From: Wenzhouxiangellaceae bacterium
GTDB lineage: Bacteria; Pseudomonadota; Gammaproteobacteria; Xanthomonadales; Wenzhouxiangellaceae
Reading direction: 5' to 3'
Length of the DNA stretch: 17,601 bases
NCBI GenBank assembly: GCA_023258355.1
Contig: JALQZL010000020.1
Coordinates: forward strand, 1-17,601
Made by a program: the position numbers and the translations under genes. Shown here one piece after another: positions 7,329-15,124 of this stretch (the stretch's first letter is position 1; each line of letters starts with the position of its first letter). Below the pieces are notes generated by a model. It was not told where the DNA came from and ran no database searches. It was given only the letters and a program-made list of their open reading frames with translations.

Positions 7329-9218
7329 TTACTTTCCTCTTTGGCGCTGCTCTTGCTTCGCTGTTTCTATATATCGCGCCGGACTCATGCCAATGTATCG
7401 GTCAAACGCTCGATAGAAAGAGGCTCTTGATCCATAGCCCACTTCATCAGCAAGGCCTTGGACGGACCATGCACGCCCATCAACATGAAGCAATCGCCGT
7501 GCCTCATTAATTCGATACCGGTTGATAAATTCTTTAAATCCCATATCGGCATGCGCTGAAATGGCTTGAGAGACATAGGTTCTGTTGGATGACACGAGCG
7601 CTGCCACATCATCCAGAGTCAGGTTAGGATTTGTAAATGACCGGCGCGTTTCAAAGACGTTCAACAGTCGCTCATAGACACCCGATAACGGATCAGTAGC
7701 CTCGCCCTGAGAGCCCTCGTCGTCGGCAGTGGCGCTCTGTGGAGGCCTATCAAAGCTCGCACGGGCCTTGCGATGACGGGCATCAGCCAACACCAATTCT
7801 TTGTTTCGCTCGTATAGTGACGAGTACTGTCGTTGCCGATATCTTGCGAAGGCAATGAGTGCTGCGATCACCACAAGACAAATCAAAATCAGAACAATTG
7901 CTTGAAACAGTCGCTGCCTCTGCTGCTCCAGTCTTGCCGACTGCAACGCGAGCTCAGAGTCTTTCAGCAATGTCTCATAGCGGGTCTGAATTTCCTCTGA
8001 GGCCACCTGAATCTCGCGAGCGAACAAGGCCTGATTGAGCTCATTAAACTTGACAAGCGACTCATAAGCCTTTTGATAATCGCCGATTGCATCATAGACA
8101 TAGGCAAAACCTTCATAGAGTAGGCGTTGTTCATAGGGCCGATCCATTGCCAAGATCAGTGTCTCTGCGTCGCGATATTTTTCGAGTGATTTTTGATAAT
8201 CCCCTTGCAAATAAAAAACCACGGCTTGGTTAATGTGGTTGATTCCTACCCCATAAGTCAGCCCAAGTCTTTGGGAAAGTTCGAGTGCCTCATCAAAGTA
8301 GGCTAGGGCCTCGGTGTAGTTCTCCAAGTCTTTGTGTACGTTGCCCAGGTTGTTATAAAACATGGCCAGGAGATGGGGATCATTAAGCTTCAGCGCTTGC
8401 TCTAATCCCTCGAGATAGACACTCAAAGCCAATGGTTGGTCACCTTGGTAGCGATACACACTGGCCAAACCCAGAAATACGCGAGCCAAGGGCTCATCCA
8501 GTGCCTGAGCCTCTGCCAAGGCACGGGCCTCGGCGTAGTAGCCAATGGCTCGATCAAAATCCTGCAACATGCGTGCGACTGTCCCAAGTGACAGCAAGGT
8601 TTCCAAGCGAATCTCAGCCGCGATATCGGGAAAGGTCAGTGTTTCCATGTAGGCTTTGGTTGCTTGGTCTAGTACGCCTATGTCGACATAAACCTGTCCC
8701 CTCCAAAAGGCCAGCTGAGCCTCCATCGATGGGTCTGAAGTAGCCTGAGCTGCTTCGTTGAAAAATTCCAGTGCATCTTGGGCCAAACCAAGCTGATAAG
8801 CCAATTGACCCATGGTGAAATAAAGACGCACATCGGCTTTTTCATCCGCGGTGCTGATGTGTTTCGCCACCACTGACTTGAGCACTTCGAAATGAGCAGC
8901 AGTGAGTGTTTTGGGGTCGGCTTCAACCTGTGCTTCTAACCAAACAGCCAAACGCTCGGAGTCACGCGTGACCAGTTCGGTCAAACCGAGTTCGGCTAAC
9001 GTCAGAGGTGTTTCTGATTCAGGGGTCCCACTGCCTGGAGGTGTTTGCCACGCCTGCACACTGCTGGCCATTATGAGCGCTAAGAGCATGGTGAGAACCA
9101 GCGAGAATCGCCACGGTAAGTTAGAGCAACAGATAGAGCCTGTTCTCACCCAGATCGATATCCTCCTGAAGCTCTTCTTAGCAAAACCTTTAGTTGATGA
9201 CCCTGTAACAAGGTTCAT
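7329..9218 (-). CDS. Membrane-anchored TPR sensor with C-terminal AraC-type DNA-binding domain
   Basis: I read this as a one-component transmembrane regulator; the signal is unknown. From ATG 9218 (629 residues): a basic N-terminus, a signal-peptide-like core (about 37-56, ending SSVQA), a region of TPR helices (about 130-395, with repeats such as FYNNLGNVHKDLENYTEAL and YEGFAYVYDAIGDYQKAY), a coiled-coil-like linker (about 396-436), one strongly hydrophobic helix (about 437-457) followed by RYRQRQ, a variable linker, and an AraC/XylS-type double helix-turn-helix (about 515-620, with LTLDDVAALVSSNRTYVSQAI and VGYGSRASFYRAFDRYIGMSP). This predicts a periplasmic sensor and a cytoplasmic DNA-binding domain. 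The start is uncertain. ATG 9218 has GGGAGGGG upstream but overlaps ppnN by 29 bases. GTG 9149 has AGGAGG 12 nt upstream and gives a more normal signal peptide. ATG 9089 is less likely. Confidence 0.85.
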   Translation of the reverse strand: MNLVTGSSTKGFAKKSFRRISIWVRTGSICCSNLPWRFSLVLTMLLALIMASSVQAWQTPPGSGTPESETPLTLAELGLTELVTRDSERLAVWLEAQVEADPKTLTAAHFEVLKSVVAKHISTADEKADVRLYFTMGQLAYQLGLAQDALEFFNEAAQATSDPSMEAQLAFWRGQVYVDIGVLDQATKAYMETLTFPDIAAEIRLETLLSLGTVARMLQDFDRAIGYYAEARALAEAQALDEPLARVFLGLASVYRYQGDQPLALSVYLEGLEQALKLNDPHLLAMFYNNLGNVHKDLENYTEALAYFDEALELSQRLGLTYGVGINHINQAVVFYLQGDYQKSLEKYRDAETLILAMDRPYEQRLLYEGFAYVYDAIGDYQKAYESLVKFNELNQALFAREIQVASEEIQTRYETLLKDSELALQSARLEQQRQRLFQAIVLILICLVVIAALIAFARYRQRQYSSLYERNKELVLADARHRKARASFDRPPQSATADDEGSQGEATDPLSGVYERLLNVFETRRSFTNPNLTLDDVAALVSSNRTYVSQAISAHADMGFKEFINRYRINEARRLLHVDGRAWSVQGLADEVGYGSRASFYRAFDRYIGMSPARYIETAKQEQRQRGK

Positions 9219-10608
9219 AGGCCGCCCCTCCCGGCAACTTCATACGGTGGTCTCTTACGAAAGCACCTAACAGCGAATCAAGTGCGTCCATGATACGAGA
9301 TTCACCATGAATTTCGAATGGACCCTGCTCCCGTACCGCCACAACACCCGAGGGCTTCACATTCCCTGCCACAATACCGGAGAAGACCCGCCGCAGATTC
9401 GCCGCAAGCTGATGAACGGGCAACTCACTTGAAATTGTCACCGACGACATCGCCTCATGCGTGGGATCAAACGGCGACTGAAATTCATGATCAATACTTA
9501 ACAGCCAGTTGTAATAAAACGCGTCATTTGAATCGATGCGCCATTGTTTGACTTGCTCGATTCCACCGGCCATGGCCCGTGCGACAGCAGGTGCATCATC
9601 CACAATGATGGTGTAGAGTGCCTGTGCCTCAGGACCGAGCGTTAATCCAATGAAATGGTCTATTTGTTCAAAATAGGCTTTTGCCGATTCGGGGCCTGTA
9701 AACACGAGTGGAAATGGCATTGACTGATTTTTGGGATTCAGCAAAACACCTAAAATATATAAGATTTCTTCTGCTGTGCCGGCACCACCGGGGAAGACCA
9801 CCACACCATGTCCTAGTCTTATAAATGCCTCTAGCCGTTTTTCAATATCTGGCATGATCACCAGCTGATTGACGATCGGATTGGGCGATTCTGCCGCAAT
9901 AATGCCTGGCTCTGACAAACCGACATATTGGCCAGGCAACGTTCTTTGCTTCGAGTGACCGATCGTCGCCCCTTTCATAGGGCCTTTCATGGCGCCAGGA
10001 CCACACCCGGTGCAAATATCCAAGCCTCTCAGACCCAATTGGTAGCCCACTTCCTTGGTGTACTCGTATTCATTTCGTGAAATGGAGTGCCCACCCCAAC
10101 AAACAACAAGCTGCGGTTCTCGTTGAGCATCTAGCGCATGGGCATTTCGCAGAATGTCAAAGACAGCGCTGGTGATGCCATCTGAGGTTGACAGATCGAA
10201 ATAGGGATTGGGCTGAACTTCAGTGTGAAAATAAATGATGTCTCGGATCACGGATGAGAGCAGTTCCCGTATCCCTTTGATCATTTTGCCATCCACAAAA
10301 GCACCGGCAGGCGCATTCTCCAAATCAATACGCATCCCTCGGTTGACCTGATGGATATTAATTGAGAAATCATGATAATCAGCGAGCAGCTGCTCGGCAT
10401 CATCACCCTGCAAGCCAGAATTCAAAACCGCCAGGGCACAACGGCGAAGCGTTGTGCCAATTTCTGAGGTGGCGTCCGAGAGTCTGGCCACTTCAGCCTG
10501 AGATAGCATGTTCAATGCGCCTGACGGATAGACGCTTGTCGATATTTTACTGATGTGATGTTCAGAGGCGGCGTGACCGCCTTTAGGTTCATTGGTATAG
10601 GTACGCAT
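9190..10608 (-). CDS. ppnN: PpnN, nucleotide 5'-monophosphate nucleosidase (LOG family)
   Basis: PpnN (YgdH in E. coli) hydrolyses purine and pyrimidine nucleoside monophosphates to the free base and ribose 5-phosphate. The E. coli enzyme is activated by (p)ppGpp. The 472-residue protein matches that family end to end: an N-terminal domain (about 20-145, with MLSQAEV, CALAVLNSG and AFVDGKMIKG), a Rossmann-like LOG domain with VVCWGGHSI (168-176), CTGCGPGAMKGPMKGA (199-214) and the phosphoribosyl-binding PGGAGTAEE (273-281), and a C-terminal domain with RRVFSGIVAGNVK and HRMKLPGGAAYEPCY. Full length separates it from the short LOG cytokinin-riboside hydrolases. ATG 10608 gives about 18 more residues than the E. 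coli protein. There is no other ATG before residue 34, so I keep it, although no clear ribosome site precedes it. Confidence 0.95.
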   Translation of the reverse strand: MRTYTNEPKGGHAASEHHISKISTSVYPSGALNMLSQAEVARLSDATSEIGTTLRRCALAVLNSGLQGDDAEQLLADYHDFSINIHQVNRGMRIDLENAPAGAFVDGKMIKGIRELLSSVIRDIIYFHTEVQPNPYFDLSTSDGITSAVFDILRNAHALDAQREPQLVVCWGGHSISRNEYEYTKEVGYQLGLRGLDICTGCGPGAMKGPMKGATIGHSKQRTLPGQYVGLSEPGIIAAESPNPIVNQLVIMPDIEKRLEAFIRLGHGVVVFPGGAGTAEEILYILGVLLNPKNQSMPFPLVFTGPESAKAYFEQIDHFIGLTLGPEAQALYTIIVDDAPAVARAMAGGIEQVKQWRIDSNDAFYYNWLLSIDHEFQSPFDPTHEAMSSVTISSELPVHQLAANLRRVFSGIVAGNVKPSGVVAVREQGPFEIHGESRIMDALDSLLGAFVRDHRMKLPGGAAYEPCYRVIN

Positions 10609-10647
10609 CGAATCAGAATACCCGATTTTAGTTCCTGATTGTGGGAT

Positions 10648-10676
10648 TTGCAGTCAAGGTTGAGCTACACTAACCC
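10648..10676 (+). promoter_or_regulatory. Possible promoter of tRNA-Pro
   Basis: TTGCAG (10648-10653) and TAACCC (10671-10676) are separated by 17 bases. Initiation about seven bases later would leave only a few nucleotides before the mature tRNA 5' end. The -10 match is poor, so this is a weak call based mainly on spacing and position. Confidence 0.3.
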
Positions 10677-10685
10677 TGACTTGTT

Positions 10686-10762
10686 CGGGGTGTAGCTCAG
10701 CCTGGTAGAGCACTGTCTTCGGGAGGCAGGGGCCGGAGGTTCAAATCCTCTCACCCCGACCA
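10686..10762 (+). tRNA. tRNA-Pro, anticodon CGG
   Basis: The 77 bases fold as a cloverleaf: acceptor CGGGGTG/CACCCCG, D-stem GCTC/GAGC, anticodon stem CTGTC/GGCAG (one T-G pair) around loop TTCGGGA, five-base variable region, T-arm GGAGG-TTCAAAT-CCTCT, discriminator A and an encoded CCA. The anticodon CGG reads the proline codon CCG. The C1-G72 pair and the T-arm match bacterial proline tRNAs such as E. coli proK. It is the only plus-strand gene in the window. It runs towards the TonB-receptor gene, whose stop codon is 12 bases away, and I see no terminator between them. Confidence 0.96.
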
Positions 10763-10774
10763 ACTAGTCACCAA

Positions 10775-13084
10775 TTAATCCAACCGCAACTTAACACCCA
10801 ACCAAAATGTGCGGGGTTGCCCTGGGCGCACCCCAGCTGGTCGGCGAGCTGCTAGGTACGTCTCATTAAAAGCATTTTCAACGCTGGCAAATAAAGTGGC
10901 TTGGTGATGAATGGCATACTGCGCAGAGAAATCTGTCAGCCATCGGGCATCCATTGACTCATCCTCAAGGATCGGACCGCTGCCAGCCACTGCTCGCGTT
11001 TTAGACACATAATTGGCTGAAATGTTGAACTCAAATGCATTCCATAAGAAGCCTGCGGACAAATTAACTTGATGCTCAGGAATCTGAGGCAGCTCGTCAC
11101 CGGCCTGCACATCACCCCACTCTGCAAAATCACTGACAAAGCTAGATTGAAATTTTGACTGGGTGTAGGTGTAGGCCATATCAATGGGCATCCCGATGCC
11201 CAACTGAGCCCACTGGCCCACATCAAACCCAGCTGCCAGCTCCAATCCCCAGACTTTCACTTGGCCACCATCAAATTCCTCTCCGATCTCACACCCACCC
11301 CCGCTAGAGGCAGTGCACACGCCAACGAGATTAGCGTAGTTCGTTAAAAATCCAATGGCCGTTGCCGTCCAGTCTGACCCTCGACCTCGCACGCCGAGTT
11401 CAGTATTCCAGCTTTTTTCCTCCTTGGAACCGAGACCTGTTGGCGCAAATCCCTTGTGGACGCCCCCCAACACCAGCCAATCATCCGATAGTCGGTAGGT
11501 CGCGCCCATACCAGGTAAGAACATGCGTGTGGTGTCCGCTCGACGGCGATCAACGGCTTGACGACTGGGTGCATCACCCTCGATAAAGTCAGTGCGTGCG
11601 TAGTCAATGTCTTCAACACGGAAGCCCGGTGACAAGGTCCAGCCATCACCACGAATAATGTCGTAGACCGAGAGTGACCAAACATCCGCCTGAGTGATTC
11701 GGTTGGTCGTAGAGCCGGGAATCCCACTCTCCACCCCACCTTCTAAGCCTTGCTCATCTCCGCGTCTAACTAAGACCAAAGACCCATTCACCATGCGATA
11801 ACTGTCTTGCCACTGGAGCCGGTCTTCTTGGTCGCGGTGATAGCGCAAACCCACCTCAAGAGCATGCTCAAGGCCTGATTTTGTTTCCCACACCCAATGT
11901 AATTTCGAGTGCACGCCGCGAGAATAATACGTTCGGTTATTGGCCCGCACATTGCCCAAGACATCCCCCGACGGTTCTCCCACAATCCATGAGAAGGCTT
12001 GCTCATAAGTTTGCGGGTCGGCCAAGATAGCGCTGGTGCCAACATACCGACCTGCTGGCGTGTTCTGGACAGCATGTAGCTTGTACCAATTTCTTGCAAA
12101 ATCGTTGTTGTACACCGTTGTTGTTAGATCCAGGCCTTCATCAAAAACCACAAAGTGTCTCAACTGAACTTGCTCATGTCGGGTAGTGATTTCATCGAGT
12201 GCTGATCCGCGGTATCTGCGATAAGGTTGGTCATTGAAATCATCTTGGGTGAGGCCAAGATAGGTTTCATCAGCCACACGGTCATTCACTGCCAATTTCA
12301 ATTCCAACTCGTGATACCAATGGCCATCGACTGCCTCAGGGTCTTGAGCATTTCGCCACTGAAATTTGGTCATGGCATGGTCGCTGGAAAAGCCCGTATC
12401 ACCACCACCATCCAATCGCTTGAAGCCATCCGAACTCACGTGATAGCCCTCCAACAAATAGCCGAAATAGTGGCTTGACCCCTCAATAGGCTGCAGATCG
12501 CCCAACCACACGTGGGCCCGGCGCCCACCGTGGCTACCCCCCATCAAGTCGGCCTTGGCTGAGAAATCACGGGGAACCATGGTGGAGAGCATATTTAATG
12601 CGCCCCCTGTGGTGTACGGTCCATACTGAATGGCAGCGGACCCTTTCCGAACCTCAATTTGGCTCATGCGACCAACGGCGGGGAAATAATAAGCTGAGGG
12701 CGATGCATAGGGTGCTGGTGCAATCAGCACCCCATCTTCCATGGCAGTGATTCGAGAATTTCTCTCCAACCGCGTGCCTCTTAGACCAATGTTGGGGAAG
12801 AGCCCAAACCCGTCTTCTTCCAAAATATTGACGCCTGGGACTGCCCGAAGCATCCGATGAATATCGCCGTAACCAAACCGCTCGATTTCTTCAGTGCTCA
12901 GTGTTTGTGCCGACCCCGGAATAATCAGCGCATTTTCTGCATCACCAGTGATGCTGATGCGATCGATCACTTCTGTCGGATCGATATCTAAGTTAACTTC
13001 CGAGCTTGCGTTGGCGACTGTTGCCAGAGTGAAAAAAGTTAGGCCAAAAAAACAACCGGCCTTTGTGAAAAAGCGATGGACCAT
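10775..13084 (-). CDS. FecA-type TonB-dependent outer-membrane receptor
   Basis: The protein is a ligand-gated outer-membrane channel powered by TonB-ExbBD. FecA-type members take up ferric citrate or related siderophores, but the substrate here is unknown. The 769 residues include a signal peptide (1-26, VANA), a probable TonB box (EVIDRISITG, 38-47), a plug domain with FPNIGLRGTRLERNSRI, MEDGVLIAPAPYASPSAYY and GSAAIQYGPYTTGGALN, and a long beta-barrel region with alternating aromatic and polar residues. The barrel includes NLVGVCTASSGGGCEIGEEF, a loop typical of the FecA group with two cysteines that may form a disulphide. The C-terminus is GVKLRLD. No FecA N-terminal signalling domain is present, so it should not act through a FecR-type anti-sigma factor. 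The start is supported by GGAGAG 8 nt upstream. A separate promoter is likely at 13164-13136, and no Fur box was seen. Confidence 0.92.
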   Translation of the reverse strand: MVHRFFTKAGCFFGLTFFTLATVANASSEVNLDIDPTEVIDRISITGDAENALIIPGSAQTLSTEEIERFGYGDIHRMLRAVPGVNILEEDGFGLFPNIGLRGTRLERNSRITAMEDGVLIAPAPYASPSAYYFPAVGRMSQIEVRKGSAAIQYGPYTTGGALNMLSTMVPRDFSAKADLMGGSHGGRRAHVWLGDLQPIEGSSHYFGYLLEGYHVSSDGFKRLDGGGDTGFSSDHAMTKFQWRNAQDPEAVDGHWYHELELKLAVNDRVADETYLGLTQDDFNDQPYRRYRGSALDEITTRHEQVQLRHFVVFDEGLDLTTTVYNNDFARNWYKLHAVQNTPAGRYVGTSAILADPQTYEQAFSWIVGEPSGDVLGNVRANNRTYYSRGVHSKLHWVWETKSGLEHALEVGLRYHRDQEDRLQWQDSYRMVNGSLVLVRRGDEQGLEGGVESGIPGSTTNRITQADVWSLSVYDIIRGDGWTLSPGFRVEDIDYARTDFIEGDAPSRQAVDRRRADTTRMFLPGMGATYRLSDDWLVLGGVHKGFAPTGLGSKEEKSWNTELGVRGRGSDWTATAIGFLTNYANLVGVCTASSGGGCEIGEEFDGGQVKVWGLELAAGFDVGQWAQLGIGMPIDMAYTYTQSKFQSSFVSDFAEWGDVQAGDELPQIPEHQVNLSAGFLWNAFEFNISANYVSKTRAVAGSGPILEDESMDARWLTDFSAQYAIHHQATLFASVENAFNETYLAARRPAGVRPGQPRTFWLGVKLRLD

Positions 13085-13135
13085 CTATGCTTCTCTCCAA
13101 ACCGTTCTGAATGCCCGACGTTATAGGACATGTTC

Positions 13136-13164
13136 AATATAGCACGGATCTGGTCCTGTTTAGA
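13136..13164 (-). promoter_or_regulatory. Probable extended -10 promoter of the TonB-receptor gene
   Basis: On the minus strand TGC-TATATT (13144-13136) fits an extended -10 element, with a weak -35 TCTAAA (13164-13159) 17 bases upstream. GAACATGTCC (13134-13125), a near-palindrome around ACATGT, overlaps the predicted start point and could be an operator. This would let the receptor be expressed apart from the phosphoesterase upstream of it. Confidence 0.45.
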
Positions 13165-13190
13165 GAAATGAGAAGAAAATTAGTCCTTTT

Positions 13191-15116
13191 TTATTCCCAA
13201 GGCTCGACTCGCCAAAATCTTGGCGGCCGTGAGTTGGTCACCTCGATAATCAGGTGATCTTTGGAGGTGACGCCGTGACGGTCTGTCACCGTCACGTCGA
13301 GTTGGTGAATACCGATCGGAAGGTCCTCCGGCAACTGCCATGTCCACAAGTGCATGTTGTGATCGGGTAAACCACGGCCTTGTGGCCTCGGTACACCCGC
13401 ATTTTTTCGCCCTTTAAAAGTCTCATAGCCAACCGCTCGTGGATCGCCATTTGCACTTTGAACAGCCATTCTCGCGACACTGAGTGTTCGAGTGGCTGAA
13501 AAAGGATCCGCAAACAGAGGTCCCCTGTTGATCGGCTCACCATCTCCTGCTTGGGTTCGCTGCATGCGAACGTCTCGCTCACCATTGATACTGACCATCA
13601 CTTCAGTCGAGGCTGTGCCTAACCAGACATTAACCGCCAACCACACTCCTTGTGCCAAATCGGATGGTGTTAGAACACCTCGATCACCCAAATCGTTGAT
13701 TGAAAAAGGCGGTAGTGCATCAGCCGACTGTGCTTGTGGTGACGTCATCCACTGTCCAACTGCTGTGTGTATCTGTCGAAACGCTGGGGTATTGAGACTC
13801 ACCCAGTAACGTCGATCTGAGCCCAACCGCGCACCCAGATAAGTCTCTTCATAATCGATGCCATCGAATGAAAGCATCAACACCCCTTTTGGCGCACCCA
13901 TACGTTGCAGTGCCATGGGAATCCCATTGATATCCAAATCGCCCTGATACCACGCCCCAGACGCTGCGCCTGCAACAATGTGTCTGAATGGCAAGGCACC
14001 GATCCCTGTGTGTTCGCGCCAGCCAGCATAAAACTGACCGGGATCATGGTTTTCTAACGAGTGGGTATGGCCAGACAGTGACAGGGCTTCGCGGTCGGCC
14101 AGTAAGGCATGCACCGCCGAGGCATTATTGGTTTGGTGCACGGCGTTGTCAGCGTCAACAAATGACACCAATGGCGCATGATGCATCACCACGACCCGCT
14201 TGTTTTTTGGTGTCAGTGCCAGCAAGGCCTCAAACCAATCGAGCTGGCGTTGTTCAATCCGCGCGTTGTAGCTTGGCCTTGCAGGTTGTGTGCAGCGCTC
14301 ATCGGCCAAAATGAGGGCATCATCAGCACCGCAAGGAAACACAATGTTGTTAAAGGCCACGAACAACACCTCGCCGATCTCAAAGGCGTAGTAATCCGGC
14401 ATGACTTTTGCCCGCCAGGTATCGGCACGATCTTTCGGGGTAGTGGCGTCAAAATCGAGGTCATGATTTCCAAAGACAAACCACTGCGGCACCCCGACTC
14501 GTCCACCCACCGCCATGATGCGATCTAAAAGGCCCAAGTCATCACCCACCACATCACCGAGATAAATCATGCAATCCGGCGAATCGAGCGATAGTCCCAA
14601 AAGATCTTGGATGGCTGAGTCCCTGAAATAACCAATTTCATCATTTGAGTAAGTCTGGGCATCGCCGATGATGGCGCACCGAAATGAGTCATCCGCCGAT
14701 GTCCATGGCGTTAGTGGGAAATCGATCGCATCAGGCAAAGGTCCAGTCGGTGCCAGTCCACCAAACCTTAGGGGTGTGGCGGATCCTGCGGGCTTGTGCG
14801 TGTAAGAAAATTGAGGCACCGAGGCATCATTGAGCGGCACCGTCCAACCACTGGGCTGGATGACCATCACAGACATGTCAGTTAAGACTGGAAGAGCGTA
14901 TGTCCCGTCATCATTGGTGAGCACGACAGTCTCGCCGTTGCTCACTTTGACATCCGCCATGCCTGGCTCATCTGACTGACGAATACCGTCGCCATTGCGG
15001 TCGAAGAAAACTGTCCCAGAGACTTCTGTCTGAGCCAATCCAATGCCTGCCCAGGCGCTTAAAAGAAAAACCAGACAATGTCGCCAAGGGCGGGTCAATG
15101 TTGTTCTAGCGCACAT
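13191..15116 (-). CDS. Secreted calcineurin-like phosphoesterase with SdrD-B-like N-terminal domain
   Basis: This is a probable periplasmic or surface metallophosphoesterase; its substrate cannot be told from sequence. The 641 residues show a signal peptide (1-28, ending GIGLA), an SdrD-B/Cna-B-like domain (about 31-95) with a calcium-loop-like DRNGDGIRQSDE (39-50), and a metallophosphoesterase domain with all metal-binding blocks: GDAQ (151-154), GDVVGD (187-192), GNHD (216-219), MHHAP (311-315) and GHTH (349-352). The first block has Gln where many family members have His (DxH). The C-terminal 240 residues form another beta-rich domain like those of other three-domain bacterial calcineurin-like phosphoesterases. 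ATG 15116 lies 8 nt after the SNF2 stop and lacks a clear Shine-Dalgarno sequence. The TonB-receptor gene follows after 106 nt. Confidence 0.88.
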   Translation of the reverse strand: MCARTTLTRPWRHCLVFLLSAWAGIGLAQTEVSGTVFFDRNGDGIRQSDEPGMADVKVSNGETVVLTNDDGTYALPVLTDMSVMVIQPSGWTVPLNDASVPQFSYTHKPAGSATPLRFGGLAPTGPLPDAIDFPLTPWTSADDSFRCAIIGDAQTYSNDEIGYFRDSAIQDLLGLSLDSPDCMIYLGDVVGDDLGLLDRIMAVGGRVGVPQWFVFGNHDLDFDATTPKDRADTWRAKVMPDYYAFEIGEVLFVAFNNIVFPCGADDALILADERCTQPARPSYNARIEQRQLDWFEALLALTPKNKRVVVMHHAPLVSFVDADNAVHQTNNASAVHALLADREALSLSGHTHSLENHDPGQFYAGWREHTGIGALPFRHIVAGAASGAWYQGDLDINGIPMALQRMGAPKGVLMLSFDGIDYEETYLGARLGSDRRYWVSLNTPAFRQIHTAVGQWMTSPQAQSADALPPFSINDLGDRGVLTPSDLAQGVWLAVNVWLGTASTEVMVSINGERDVRMQRTQAGDGEPINRGPLFADPFSATRTLSVARMAVQSANGDPRAVGYETFKGRKNAGVPRPQGRGLPDHNMHLWTWQLPEDLPIGIHQLDVTVTDRHGVTSKDHLIIEVTNSRPPRFWRVEPWE

Positions 15117-15124
15117 ACCATCAC

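Noticed and set aside
7073..7510. Plus-strand ORF of 145 codons starting in the long hairpin
   Set aside because: Its second half is antisense to the AraC domain of the 7329-9218 gene, its first codons lie in the stem-loop, it has no ribosome site, and the protein shows no recognisable domain.
10686..10762. tRNA-Pro as an attachment site of a genomic island
   Set aside because: No copy of the tRNA 3' end and no integrase or phage gene is visible in the window, so it is kept only as a possibility to test.
13085..13190. Fur box or Pho box controlling the receptor
   Set aside because: No GATAATGATTATC-like or CTGTCATA-like repeat is present. Only a near-palindrome around ACATGT is seen, which does not match either consensus.
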